NCBI RefSeq assembly: GCF_003711205.1
Contig: NZ_CP031013.1
Location: 62,001 to 126,000 of the forward strand
From: Polaromonas sp. SP1
GTDB lineage: Bacteria; Pseudomonadota; Gammaproteobacteria; Burkholderiales; Burkholderiaceae_C
Direction of reading: 5' to 3'
Length of the DNA: 64,000 bases
Shown: piece after piece, positions 30,627 to 39,784 of the stretch
How the letters are laid out: the number at the start of each line of letters is the position of its first letter
How positions within the stretch are numbered: position 1 is the stretch's first letter
Notes under the pieces: generated by a model
Seen by the model: the letters and a program-made list of their open reading frames with translations, nothing else
Told to the model about the DNA's origin: nothing
Database searches by the model: none
Translations under genes and position numbers: made by a program

Positions 30627-33461
30627 TCAGTGCGCCTTGTCCCAGTTCGGCCCCACGCCGATCTCGGCGAGCAGAGGCACTTTGAGATCGGCAACCCCCG
30701 CCATCAGGCGCGGAATCTCGGTGCGAACCCATTCGACTTCGGATTCGGGCACTTCGAACACCAGTTCATCGTGCACCTGCATGATCATTTTGGTGGCGCG
30801 CTTTTCTGCATCCAGCACTTCCTGCACCTTGTTCATGCTGAGCTTGATCAGGTCGGCCGCCGTGCCCTGCATGGGCGCGTTGATGGCCTGGCGCTCGGCC
30901 GCTTTTTTGCGTGGACCGTTGCCGCCGTTGATCTCTGACAGGTAGAGGCGCCGCCCGAAGACGGTCTCCACAAAATGGTTTTCCTGGGCGAAGACCACGG
31001 TCTGGTCCATGTAGTTCTTCACGCCCGGATAACGCTGGAAATATTTGTCGATATAGGCCGCCGCCGCCTTGGTTTCAATGCCGAGGTTGCGCGCCAGGCC
31101 AAAGCTGCTCATGCCGTAGATCAGGCCGAAGTTGATGACCTTGGCGTAGCGGCGCTGCTCGCTGCTGACCTGGTCAACCGGCACGCCGAACACTTCGGCG
31201 GCGGTGGCGCGGTGCACGTCCAGCCCGTTGGTGAAGGCGCTGAGCAGCGCTTCGTCGCCGCTGATGTGCGCCATGATACGCAGCTCGATCTGTGAATAGT
31301 CGGCGCTGGCGATGACGCTGCCCGCGGGCGCCACGAAGGCCTCGCGCACGCGCCGGCCTTCCACCGTGCGGATCGGGATGTTTTGCAGGTTGGGGTCGTT
31401 GCTCGACAGCCGCCCGGTGACCGCGACGGCCTGCGCATAGTGCGTGTGCACCCGGCCTGTCCGCGGGTCGGCCAGCTGCGCCAGCTTGTCGGTGTAGGTG
31501 CCCTTGAGCTTGCTGAGCGAGCGGTGCTCCAGCAGCTTGGCGGGTAGCGGGTAATCTTCGGCGAGTTTTTCAAGCACTTCTTCGTCGGTGCTGCGCGCGC
31601 CGCTCGGGGTTTTCTTGATGACGGGCATACCCAGCTTGTCAAAGAAAATCTCGCCGAGCTGTTTGGGGCTGCCCAGGTTGAAGGGCTGGCCTGCGATCTC
31701 ATACGCCTCGGTTTCGAGCTGGATGATGCGCTGGCCCAGCTCGTGGCTTTGCGCGGCCAGCGTGGGCGCATCGATCAGCACGCCGTTGCGCTCGATCCGG
31801 TAGAGGGTTTCGCTGCTCTCCATCTCCAGTTGGTAGATGAAGCGCAGCTTCTCGTTGGCCTGCAGCTGCGGCCAGAGCACGCGGTGCACGTCCAGCGTCT
31901 GGTCGGAGTCTTCACACGAATACTCCGCGGCCTTGGCGATGTCGACCTGGCTGAACTTGATCTGGTGCGCGCCCTTGCCGCACAGGTCTTCGTAGTTGAT
32001 GCCGCTGCGTCCCACGTGCCGTTCGGCCAGGCTGGCCAGGCCGTGCGGCTTGGTCACTTCCAGCACGTAGCTTTGCAGCATCGTGTCGTGGGCATAACCC
32101 TGCACTTCGATGCCGTGATTGGCGAACACATGGCGGTCGTACTTGACGTGCTGGCCCAGCTTTGCTTTGGCGGGGTTTTCCAGCCAGGGTTTGAGGCGCG
32201 CCAGCACCTCGTCGCGCGGCAATTGCGCGGGCGCGTCGGGGTAGTCGTGCGTGAGCGGAATGTAGGCGGCTTCGCCGGGCGTGACGCTGAAACTCAGGCC
32301 GACGATTTCAGCCCGCATTTCGTCGAGCGAGGTGGTTTCGGTGTCCAGCGCTACCAGCTCGGCTGCTTCAATCTTTGCCAGCCAGGCATCGAAAGCTTCC
32401 CAGGTGAAGATGGTGTCGTACCTCAAATTGGTGGTGCGCTCGGCCAGCGGGGCCTGCGGTGCAGCGGCCGGCTCGTCAAACAGCCCCGGTGCATCCGGGT
32501 TGGCGACAGCAGCTTTGGCCGCAGGCTTGGCGTGGCGCCCTTGGGGGCCGCCAATCAACTCGGGCGGGGTTGTTTCGATCTCGATTTGTTTGACCAGACC
32601 CTTGAAGCCGTATTTTTCGTAGAAGGCCTTCAAGGCGTCCGTCTGCTGGGCGCCCATGGAAATCGCGTCCAGGGCAGGCAGGCCGGCAATGTATTCCACG
32701 AGGTCGCAGTCTTTTTTGATGGTCAGCAACTCGCGGCCCTTGGGCAGCCAGTCGAGCGACTGGCGCAGGTTGTCGCCGACCACGCCCTTGATGTCGCCAG
32801 CCCTGGCCACCAGCGCGTCCAGCGAGCCGTATTCAAGCAGCCATTTCACGGCCGTCTTCGGGCCGACCTTGGGCACGCCGGGCACATTGTCGACCGCGTC
32901 GCCGACCAGAGTCTGGTAATCCACCATCAGCCGCGGCGGCACGCCGAACTCCGCTTCGACCCCGGCCATATCGCGCCGGCGGTCGTTCATGGTGTCGATG
33001 ACGGTGATGTTTTCATCGACCAGCTGGCTCAAGTCCTTGTCGCCGCTGGAGATGATGACTTCAATGCCCTGCTGCGAGGCCATGCAGGCCAGCGTGCCGA
33101 TCACGTCGTCGGCCTCGACGCCCGGCACGTCCAGCACCGTCCAGCCCAGCAGGCGCACCACCTCATGGATGGGCTCGACCTGGCTGCGCAGGTCGTCGGG
33201 CATGGGGGAGCGCTGGGCCTTGTATTCAGGGTAAAGCGCATCGCGGAACGTCGGGCCCTTGGCGTCGAACACGCAGGCCGCGTAGTCGGCACGCACATCC
33301 TTGCGCAGCTTTTGCATCATGTTGACCATGCCGCGGATGGCGCCCGTGGCGGGGCTGGCCGGGTCGCCCGGGTTGGCGCGCAGGTCGGGCATGGCGTGGA
33401 AGGCGCGGTACAGGTAGCTGGAGCCGTCCACCAGGAGAAGCGTTTTTTTGTCGGTACTCAT
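30627..33461 (-). CDS. polA: DNA polymerase I
   Basis: Repair and Okazaki-fragment polymerase with 5'-3' exonuclease, 3'-5' exonuclease and polymerase activities. 944 aa. The N-terminal FEN-like domain (LLLVDGSSYLYRAFHA; SSGDKDLSQLV) is complete. The proofreading Exo I motif LVALDTETTSLDEM is intact, so proofreading is probably active. Polymerase motifs are ADYSQIELRIMAHISGDE, the O-helix region RRYAKVINFGLIYGMSSFG and MQVHDELVFEV. ATG at 33459-33461; the longer frame to 33575 adds an Arg-rich stretch and is unlikely. Convergent with the methyltransferase gene with no base between stop codons. Confidence 0.98.
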   Translation of the reverse strand: MSTDKKTLLLVDGSSYLYRAFHAMPDLRANPGDPASPATGAIRGMVNMMQKLRKDVRADYAACVFDAKGPTFRDALYPEYKAQRSPMPDDLRSQVEPIHEVVRLLGWTVLDVPGVEADDVIGTLACMASQQGIEVIISSGDKDLSQLVDENITVIDTMNDRRRDMAGVEAEFGVPPRLMVDYQTLVGDAVDNVPGVPKVGPKTAVKWLLEYGSLDALVARAGDIKGVVGDNLRQSLDWLPKGRELLTIKKDCDLVEYIAGLPALDAISMGAQQTDALKAFYEKYGFKGLVKQIEIETTPPELIGGPQGRHAKPAAKAAVANPDAPGLFDEPAAAPQAPLAERTTNLRYDTIFTWEAFDAWLAKIEAAELVALDTETTSLDEMRAEIVGLSFSVTPGEAAYIPLTHDYPDAPAQLPRDEVLARLKPWLENPAKAKLGQHVKYDRHVFANHGIEVQGYAHDTMLQSYVLEVTKPHGLASLAERHVGRSGINYEDLCGKGAHQIKFSQVDIAKAAEYSCEDSDQTLDVHRVLWPQLQANEKLRFIYQLEMESSETLYRIERNGVLIDAPTLAAQSHELGQRIIQLETEAYEIAGQPFNLGSPKQLGEIFFDKLGMPVIKKTPSGARSTDEEVLEKLAEDYPLPAKLLEHRSLSKLKGTYTDKLAQLADPRTGRVHTHYAQAVAVTGRLSSNDPNLQNIPIRTVEGRRVREAFVAPAGSVIASADYSQIELRIMAHISGDEALLSAFTNGLDVHRATAAEVFGVPVDQVSSEQRRYAKVINFGLIYGMSSFGLARNLGIETKAAAAYIDKYFQRYPGVKNYMDQTVVFAQENHFVETVFGRRLYLSEINGGNGPRKKAAERQAINAPMQGTAADLIKLSMNKVQEVLDAEKRATKMIMQVHDELVFEVPESEVEWVRTEIPRLMAGVADLKVPLLAEIGVGPNWDKAH

Positions 33462-33580
33462 GGGCCTGATTGTCAGGGATATCGGGCGGGGCCGGCCTGC
33501 CGCGCGGGCAAGGCCCGCAAGCCGCCGGAAACAGCAGGGAAAGAGCGAAGAAGAGGGGTTTTGGCCTACAGGCACAGGCT

Positions 33581-33609
33581 TTGTCGGGCCCGCCCTGCAA
33601 GCCTACAAT
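33581..33609 (+). promoter_or_regulatory. Promoter of the DUF2782 gene
   Basis: TTGTCG at 33581-33586, 17-bp spacer, TACAAT at 33604-33609. The expected start point is at or next to the ATG at 33616, which would give a leaderless message. Confidence 0.5.
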
Positions 33610-33615
33610 GCAGGC

Positions 33616-33969
33616 ATGAACCACGCTATCCGCCCCCTTATTGCCGCTGCTTTTGCAGCGTTGCCGCTGGCTGCGGCCCTGGCCCAGGCGCCTGCGCAAA
33701 ACGCCGCGCCTCCTGCGCCGGCAGAGGCCCAGGCGCCAGCGCCGGCAAGCCGCCCCGACAAGGCAATCCAGCGCATCCGCACCGAAGATGCCGGCACGCG
33801 CATCGACGAGCTGCGTGTGGGCGGCGAAACCCAGCAAATCACGGTGCAACCGAAAACCGGCGGCGCGGCCTATGAAGTCAAGCCCGCGGAAGGCGCCAGG
33901 GGCGCCGCACCGGCAGCCGCCAACAGCGACACCAACGGCTCGCGCGTCTGGAACGTGCTGAAGTTCTGA
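33616..33969 (+). CDS. DUF2782-like secreted protein
   Basis: 117-aa protein with a signal peptide (MNHAIRPLIAAAFAALPLAA, cleavage after ALAQA), an Ala/Pro-rich linker to about residue 50, and a small conserved part RIDELRVGGETQQITVQPKT GGAAYEVKP that fits DUF2782. The gene order polA-DUF2782-thrB is also found in Pseudomonas and Burkholderiales as I recall. The ATG at 33616 is chosen for the signal peptide; the longer frame from 33448 overlaps polA. Function unknown; periplasmic location predicted. Confidence 0.8.
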   Translation: MNHAIRPLIAAAFAALPLAAALAQAPAQNAAPPAPAEAQAPAPASRPDKAIQRIRTEDAGTRIDELRVGGETQQITVQPKTGGAAYEVKPAEGARGAAPAAANSDTNGSRVWNVLKF

Positions 33970-34015
33970 TTTTCCGTCTCCATCCTCCACAGCATTCCAG
34001 GGTTCAGTTTCAGGC

Positions 34016-34966
34016 ATGGCCGTATACACCGAAGTCTCGTTTGACGAGGCTGCAGCGTTCTTGAACGCCCTGAATCTGGGGCAGCTGCAAAACATCAAGG
34101 GTGCCGCCGGCGGCATCGAAAACACCAACTACTTTGTCGACACCGACCGGGGTGAGTACGTGCTGACGCTGTTCGAGCGCCTGACGTTCGAGCAGTTGCC
34201 GTTTTACCTGCACCTGATGCAGCACCTGGCGGCGCACGGCATCCCGGTGCCCGACCCGGCGGGCGACAAAAAAGGAAGCATCCTGCACCAGCTCAAGGGC
34301 AAGCCCGCCTCGGTCGTCAGCAAGCTGCGCGGCCACAGTGAGCTGGCCCCTGCCGCCGATCACTGCGCCAGTGTGGGCGAAGCGCTGGCGCGCATGCACC
34401 TGGCCGGCCTCGACTACCCGCGCCGCCAGCCCAACCTGCGCGGCCTGGAGTGGTGGAACGAGACCGTGCCTGTCGTGTTGCCGCACATCACGGCAGAGCA
34501 AGGCAGCCTGATCCTCGGCGAGCTGGCCTACCAGAACCACATCGCGGCCTCTTCGGCCTGCCAGAGCCTGCCGCGCGGCGTGGTGCACGCCGACCTCTTT
34601 CGCGACAATGTCATGTTCGAGGACGGCAAGCTCACAGGTTTTTTTGATTTTTACTTCGCCGGTTGCGACACCTTTTTGTTCGACATCGGCGTGTGCCTGA
34701 ACGACTGGTGCATAGACCTGGCCACCGGCGCCGCGGATGAAGCCCGCTCCGTGGCCTTCATGCAGGCCTACCAAGGTGTGCGCCCACTGACCGCGCAGGA
34801 GCGCCAGCTGCTGCCCGCCATGCAGCGCGCCGGCGCCCTGCGGTTCTGGCTGTCGCGCCTGTGGGACTTCCATTTGCCGCGCGAAGCCGCCGTGCTCAAG
34901 GCGCACGACCCCAGTCATTTCGAGCGTGTCCTGCGCCAGCGGCTGGCGCGGCCTTACGTTTTGTAG
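34016..34966 (+). CDS. thrB: Homoserine kinase (APH-fold, ThrB type)
   Basis: Phosphorylates L-homoserine in threonine biosynthesis. 316 aa. Aminoglycoside-phosphotransferase-like fold rather than the GHMP fold of E. coli ThrB. N-terminal AVYTEVSFDEAAAFLNALNL and the catalytic/metal region GVVHADLFRDNVMFEDGKLT GFFDFYFAG (HxDxxxxN with downstream Asp) are typical. ATG at 34016, 46 bp after the DUF2782 gene, so the two are probably cotranscribed. Confidence 0.95.
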   Translation: MAVYTEVSFDEAAAFLNALNLGQLQNIKGAAGGIENTNYFVDTDRGEYVLTLFERLTFEQLPFYLHLMQHLAAHGIPVPDPAGDKKGSILHQLKGKPASVVSKLRGHSELAPAADHCASVGEALARMHLAGLDYPRRQPNLRGLEWWNETVPVVLPHITAEQGSLILGELAYQNHIAASSACQSLPRGVVHADLFRDNVMFEDGKLTGFFDFYFAGCDTFLFDIGVCLNDWCIDLATGAADEARSVAFMQAYQGVRPLTAQERQLLPAMQRAGALRFWLSRLWDFHLPREAAVLKAHDPSHFERVLRQRLARPYVL

Positions 34967-35080
34967 CCCTGCCCGGCAGGGCTGTTCACCGGCCGGGCAC
35001 GACGCCTGGCCGCTTTAAGGCACACTGCCCCCTGCAAGCCCCGCCCGGCTCCGCCCGGCAACCCCTTCCCCGCGAACACC

Positions 35081-35890
35081 ATGAAACTCAATATCGTTCC
35101 CGCCAGCACCGGCATGACCTGGGTCAGGCTGGGCATCAAGACCTTTATGCAGCAGCCCCTGGCCATGTCGGGGCTGTTCTTCCTGTACATGGCGGCAGGA
35201 ACGCTGCTGTCGTTTCTGCCGGTCATCGGCCTGATCCTTGCGCTGATGATCGTGCCGGCCGCCACCCTGGGCCTGATGGCCGCCACACAGGAGGCCGAGA
35301 AGGGCAAGTTCCCCATGCCCACGGTGCTGCTGAGCGCCTTTCGTGCGGGCCGCCAGCGGGTGCGCGCCATGCTGGTGCTGGGCGGGCTCTATGCCGCCGC
35401 CTGCCTGCTGATCACGCTGGCCGTGCCCTTACTGGTGGGCAGTGCGCCGCAACCGGCCGCCGAAGCGGGCCGTGAGGCCATGCTGACGCCCCAGTTCCAG
35501 CTGACCATGCTGGTCACCATGCTGTTTTACCTGCCCATCTCGCTGCTCTTCTGGCATGCGCCGGCGCTGGTCCACTGGCACGGCATCTCGCCGGTCAAGA
35601 GCCTGTTCTTCAGCCTGGTCGCCTGCTTTCGCAATGTCGGCGCCTTCCTGGTGTTCGGGCTGGGCTGGTTCACCGTGTTCCTCTGCATCGGCATCGTGAT
35701 CAGCGTGGTGTCGGGGCTGCTGGGCAGCGCCGAATTCATGGCGGCCGCCATGATGCCGCTCGTTTTGCTCATGGCGGCCATGTTTTCCACCTCGATTTAC
35801 TTCACGTTTCGTGATAGCTTCGTGGCCACGCCCCCCGGCGATTCACCGGGAAGCGATGAGGACGCCAATCCCACCAACGACAATCCCTGA
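35081..35890 (+). CDS. BPSS1780-family membrane protein
   Basis: 269-aa integral membrane protein with about six hydrophobic segments (for example MSGLFFLYMAAGTLLSFLPV and LILALMIVPAATLGLMA). It begins MKLNIVPASTGMTWVRLGIK TFMQQPLA, the signature start of the BPSS1780 family found through the Burkholderiales; function unknown. The C-terminus is acidic (GSDEDANPTNDNP). ATG at 35081. The FecR-like gene starts 30 bp later, suggesting cotranscription. Confidence 0.85.
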   Translation: MKLNIVPASTGMTWVRLGIKTFMQQPLAMSGLFFLYMAAGTLLSFLPVIGLILALMIVPAATLGLMAATQEAEKGKFPMPTVLLSAFRAGRQRVRAMLVLGGLYAAACLLITLAVPLLVGSAPQPAAEAGREAMLTPQFQLTMLVTMLFYLPISLLFWHAPALVHWHGISPVKSLFFSLVACFRNVGAFLVFGLGWFTVFLCIGIVISVVSGLLGSAEFMAAAMMPLVLLMAAMFSTSIYFTFRDSFVATPPGDSPGSDEDANPTNDNP

Positions 35891-35920
35891 CGACCCCACC
35901 GTTAGCCCAGGAGATCCTTC

Positions 35921-36640
35921 ATGACCCAGCACCAGTTGCAAGGCCGTAGCGAAAAAGAGATTTTGTGGTTTCAAAGGCGTGACACGCTCAAGGCCGCAGC
36001 GGCCTGGGTCGCCATGGGCGGGCTGCCCGCCGCCATGGCCCAGCAGCGCAGCAACGTTGTCGAGCTCATCGGCGATGCCCTGCTCAATGGCACAAGACTT
36101 TTGCCCGGACAAACGATCCAGACCGGCGATCAGATCCAGACCGGGCCGGGCGCCAGGCTGGTGTTTGCCATGGGCAATTCATCTTTCCTGGTGCGGCAAA
36201 ACACGATTACCACCGTAGAGCGCGGCACCACGCTGAGCGCCGTCAGCCTGCTGCGCATCGTCACGGGCGCCGTGGCCAGCGTGTGGAACAAAGGCAGCAG
36301 CCGCTCCATCATCACGCCAACGCTCACCGCCGGCATACGCGGCACCGGGGTCTATACCGAAGTGCTGCCCCAGCAGGACGGCAGAACCTATTTCTGCAAT
36401 TGTTATGGCACTGTCGATGTCGAAGCCGGCGGCAACAAGATAGCCTCGCAATCCAATTACCACCAATCGTTCTGGGCTGAAGCGACGGCACAAGGCGGCG
36501 CGCTCTTGCGGCCCGCAGGCTTCCTCAACCACACCGACGAAGAGCTTGAGTTTCTTGCCAACCTGATCAACCAGCGCACCTACTGGCAAATCGCCGGCCG
36601 CAAGGGCACGCCTGACGGTAAAGGCACGATGGGGTATTAA
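35921..36640 (+). CDS. FecR-domain protein with Tat-like signal
   Basis: 239-aa protein. A twin-arginine-like signal (FQRRDTLKAAAAWVAMGGLP, AMAQQ) begins near residue 17, after a 16-residue extension. A FecR-type domain follows (about 45-150: LIGDALLNGTRLLPGQTIQT GDQIQTGPGARLVFAM ... LTAGIRGTGVYTE), the pattern of FecR-like periplasmic proteins not linked to sigma factors. No ECF sigma gene is nearby. Cys residues in YFCNCYG may form a disulfide. ATG at 35921 with AGGAGA upstream. Role unknown, presumably periplasmic. Confidence 0.78.
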   Translation: MTQHQLQGRSEKEILWFQRRDTLKAAAAWVAMGGLPAAMAQQRSNVVELIGDALLNGTRLLPGQTIQTGDQIQTGPGARLVFAMGNSSFLVRQNTITTVERGTTLSAVSLLRIVTGAVASVWNKGSSRSIITPTLTAGIRGTGVYTEVLPQQDGRTYFCNCYGTVDVEAGGNKIASQSNYHQSFWAEATAQGGALLRPAGFLNHTDEELEFLANLINQRTYWQIAGRKGTPDGKGTMGY

Positions 36641-36654
36641 CCCTCCCACCCCCG

Positions 36655-36866
36655 CCCAGGCTCACTTCGTGTAGCCTGTACCCCCCTCAGGGGGCGGTGC
36701 CTGCAGCCCGGCAAAGCCGGTTCCGCGGCTGCCCGCTGGTGAATACCCCGCTAGTTGCCCTGAACTCTTCAAGCCAGCATGAGCCGCGGGACTGGCTTTG
36801 CCAGACCGCAGGCGGGCGGCCCCCTCGGGAAGCAGGGAGCTACACGAAGTGAGCGACCGTGGGGGC
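36655..36866. repeat. CTTCGTGTAGCC repeat family, two copies in inverted orientation
   Basis: A plus-strand unit (about 36660-36730: CTCACTTCGTGTAGCC ... CCCCCTCAGGGGGC ... CGGCAAAGCCGG) faces a minus-strand unit (about 36788-36860: CGCGGGACTGGCTTTGCCAG ... GCTACACGAAGTGAGC). They are separated by ~55 bp and fill the gap between two convergent genes, so a transcript from either side could form a long hairpin. Confidence 0.8.
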
Positions 36867-36867
36867 C

Positions 36868-37278
36868 TTAATTTCTGCGAACTTCGAGGATTTCGTACTC
36901 CATCGCTTCCTCGTAGGTCTTGGCATCACTGAGTGCCAGGTGCAGCAGTATCTTCGGTGCATGGGCCTTGATGACACGGTGCATCAAGACGCCGACGACC
37001 ACCATCGGCAGCCCCACCCACAGATAGCCGTACATGGAAAGCACCACGCCGACGCCCAGCAGCGGCAGTGAAATGCCCACCACAAAGAGGCGGTGCTTGA
37101 CGTATTTCTGCGCACGCTCCGGGTTGACGATCACGCGGAAGCGGCCGTGCGGCAGGCCGGTTTTGAATTCCTGGTGTGGCACGTAAATCGCTGAATTGCC
37201 GTCGGCGTTTTCAGCGCCTTCGGTGCTCTCATTGGTTCTTCCGTTTTCGATTCCGGTTCCGGAATTTGTCTCTGTCAT
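36868..37278 (-). CDS. Hypothetical two-span membrane protein downstream of uvrD
   Basis: 136-aa protein. A Glu/Asn/Gly-rich N-terminus (~25 residues) is followed by a basic segment (KTGLPHGRFRVIVNPERAQK), two adjacent hydrophobic spans (LFVVGISLPLLGVGVVLSMY and LWVGLPMVVVGVLMHRVI, about 64-100) and a C-terminal AKTYEEAMEYEILEVRR. No family recognised. ATG at 37276-37278. It lies 49 bp after uvrD on the same strand and is probably its operon partner. Confidence 0.75.
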   Translation of the reverse strand: MTETNSGTGIENGRTNESTEGAENADGNSAIYVPHQEFKTGLPHGRFRVIVNPERAQKYVKHRLFVVGISLPLLGVGVVLSMYGYLWVGLPMVVVGVLMHRVIKAHAPKILLHLALSDAKTYEEAMEYEILEVRRN

Positions 37279-37327
37279 TTTTTTCTCGCCAGGTTGGATT
37301 CAACAAAACGCCTCAGGCGGCGCGGCC

Positions 37328-39763
37328 CTACACCACTGTCAGCTTCGCCACACTCAGGGCCAGCCACTTCACCCCGTGGCGCGTGAAGTTGATCTGCGCA
37401 CGGGCATCGTCGCCGCTGCCTTCGAGCATCATCACCTTGCCTTCACCAAACTTGGCATGGAACACTTCCATGCCGCTTTTCAGGCCATGCGAAGGCGCAT
37501 TCTTTTGCGGCGGCACCGGCGGGCTGGCAAAGCGCTCGGTTGCGCCGGATTTTGAAGAAAAAACGCTGCTGGCCCAATCCCTGCGCCCACCTTCTGCTCC
37601 TGAATTGCTAGCACCACCCCAGTTGCCCGAGCCCATGCCCGACGCAAAACCCTGGTTCTTCGGCGTGATCCATTTGAGGGCGGCTTCCGGCAGCTCGTCA
37701 AAAAAGCGGCTCTTGAGGTTGTAGCGCGTCTGGCCGTGCAGCATGCGCGTTTGCGAATAGCTGAGGTACAGGCGCTTGCGCGCGCGTGTGATCGCCACAT
37801 ACATCAGGCGGCGTTCTTCCTCCAGGCCGTCGCGGTCGCTCATCGAATTTTCGTGCGGGAAGATGCCATCTTCCAGGCCGGTGATGAAGACGCAGTCAAA
37901 CTCCAGGCCCTTGGACGAATGCACCGTCATGAGCTGCACCGCGTCTTGCCCGGCCTGCGCCTGGTTGTCACCGGACTCCAGCGCGGCATGCGTGAGGAAA
38001 GCCGCCAGCGGCGACAGCGTCTCGCCGGTTTCGGTGTCGGGTGCCAGCGCCTCCGGCAACGGCTCGTTCACGAGCGGCGCAGATGCATCCAGCCCCTGGC
38101 TGGCCGGCGACTGCGTGAGGCGCGCGCCCAGCTCATCGACCGGCAGCGCCACCGCGTCGCGGCCAAAACCTTCCTGGCTGACGAAGGACTCGGCCGCGTT
38201 GACCAGTTCGGCCAGGTTCTCCAGACGGTCCTGGCCTTCTTTTTCAGTTTTGTAGTGCTCTTCCAGCCCGCTGTGCTGCAGCACCAGCTCGATGATCTCG
38301 CGCAGACTCAGTTTCAGCGTCTGCTCGCGCAGCACGTCAATCTTGGCCACGAAGGCGCCCAGGTTGGCGCCGGCCTTGCCGCTCACGGCGCTCACGCCGT
38401 CGTGCAGCGAGCAGCCCGCGGCGCGCGCGGTGTCCTGCAGCAGCTCAAGGCTGCGCGCGCCGATGCCGCGCGGCGGAAAGTTGACGACGCGCATGAAGCT
38501 GGTGTCGTCGTGCGGGTTCTCCAGCAGGCGCAGGTAGGCCAGCGCGTGCTTGATTTCAGCGCGCTCGAAAAAGCGCAGGCCGCCGTACACGCGGTATGGC
38601 ACACCCGCATTAAAGAGCGCCGTTTCCATCACCCGGCTTTGCGCATTGCTGCGGTACAGCAGCGCGATCTCCTTGCGCTCCGTGCCGTCACGCACCAGTT
38701 GCTTGACCTCATCGACAAACCACTGCGCTTCGGCAAAGTCTGTGGGCGACTCATGCACGCGCACCGGCTCGCCGGGGCCGGCCTCGGTGCGCAGGTTTTT
38801 GCCCAGGCGCTTGCTGTTGTGGCTGATGAGTTCGTTGGCTGAGTCGAGGATATTGCCGAAGCTGCGGTAGTTGCGCTCCAGCTTGATCTGGTGCGTGACT
38901 TCGAACTCGCGCACAAAGTCGGCCATGTTGCCCACGCGCGCGCCGCGAAAGGCATAAATACTCTGGTCGTCGTCGCCCACCGCCACCACCGAGCCGCCGG
39001 GCATCGCACCGGCGCCCTGGGTCGCATCGGGCCCCTGCCCGGCCAGCATCTTGATCCAGGCGTACTGCAGCTTGTTGGTGTCCTGGAACTCGTCGATCAG
39101 GATATGGCGAAAGCGCCGCTGGTAATGCTCGCGCACCGGCGCGTTGTCGCGCAGCAGTTCATAACTGCGCAGCATGAGCTCGCCGAAATCGACCACGCCT
39201 TCGCGCTGGCACTGCTCTTCATAAAGGGCGTAAATCTCGACCTTCTTGCGGCCTTCTTCGTCGCGCACCTGCACATCCTTGGCGCGCAGGCCGTCTTCCT
39301 TGTTGCCGGCGATAAACCACATCAGCTGCTTGGGCGGAAAGCGCTCGTCGTCGACGTTGTGCTGCTTGCACAGGCGCTTGATGGCCGAGAGCTGGTCTTG
39401 CGTGTCCAGGATCTGGAAGCTCTGCGGCAGGTTGGCCAGCTTGTAGTGCGCGCGCAAAAAGCGGTTGCACAGGCCGTGGAAAGTGCCTATCCACATGCCG
39501 CGCACATTCACCGGCAGCATGGCCGACAGGCGCGCCATCATTTCCTTGGCCGCCTTGTTGGTGAAGGTGACGGCCAGGATGCCGCCCGGCGAGACCTGGC
39601 CGGTCTGCAGCAGCCAGGCGATGCGCGTCGTCAGCACCCGCGTCTTGCCGGAGCCGGCCCCCGCCAGGATCAGCGCGTGCGTGGCAGGCAAAGTGACAGC
39701 GGCGAGTTGCTCCGGGTTAAGATTTTGTAAGAGTGGGGATGTTGGCGCGACTTCTGAGAACAT
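37328..39763 (-). CDS. uvrD: UvrD/Rep-type DNA helicase
   Basis: Superfamily 1A 3'-5' DNA helicase acting in mismatch and nucleotide excision repair. 811 aa. Motifs in order: Walker A ILAGAGSGKTRVL, Ia FTNKAAKEM, II HILIDEFQDTNKLQY, III AVGDDDQSIYAFRGA, IV LERNYRS, V LMTVHSSKGLEFDCVFITGL, VI RRLMYVAITRARKRLYLSY. A C-terminal Tudor-like region (MEVFHAKFGEGKVMMLEGSG) is typical of UvrD/PcrA. The linker GGASNSGAEGG is coded by sequence resembling an interspersed repeat (37593-37615). Start ATG at 39761-39763, only 21 bp from the divergent gene's start. Confidence 0.96.
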   Translation of the reverse strand: MFSEVAPTSPLLQNLNPEQLAAVTLPATHALILAGAGSGKTRVLTTRIAWLLQTGQVSPGGILAVTFTNKAAKEMMARLSAMLPVNVRGMWIGTFHGLCNRFLRAHYKLANLPQSFQILDTQDQLSAIKRLCKQHNVDDERFPPKQLMWFIAGNKEDGLRAKDVQVRDEEGRKKVEIYALYEEQCQREGVVDFGELMLRSYELLRDNAPVREHYQRRFRHILIDEFQDTNKLQYAWIKMLAGQGPDATQGAGAMPGGSVVAVGDDDQSIYAFRGARVGNMADFVREFEVTHQIKLERNYRSFGNILDSANELISHNSKRLGKNLRTEAGPGEPVRVHESPTDFAEAQWFVDEVKQLVRDGTERKEIALLYRSNAQSRVMETALFNAGVPYRVYGGLRFFERAEIKHALAYLRLLENPHDDTSFMRVVNFPPRGIGARSLELLQDTARAAGCSLHDGVSAVSGKAGANLGAFVAKIDVLREQTLKLSLREIIELVLQHSGLEEHYKTEKEGQDRLENLAELVNAAESFVSQEGFGRDAVALPVDELGARLTQSPASQGLDASAPLVNEPLPEALAPDTETGETLSPLAAFLTHAALESGDNQAQAGQDAVQLMTVHSSKGLEFDCVFITGLEDGIFPHENSMSDRDGLEEERRLMYVAITRARKRLYLSYSQTRMLHGQTRYNLKSRFFDELPEAALKWITPKNQGFASGMGSGNWGGASNSGAEGGRRDWASSVFSSKSGATERFASPPVPPQKNAPSHGLKSGMEVFHAKFGEGKVMMLEGSGDDARAQINFTRHGVKWLALSVAKLTVV

Positions 39764-39784
39764 CCCTCATTGTAGAAAGCCCCG

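Noticed and set aside
31743-33875. 710-codon open frame on the plus strand across polA
   Set aside because: It is antisense to a complete polA with all motifs; long antisense frames are common in GC-rich codon usage.
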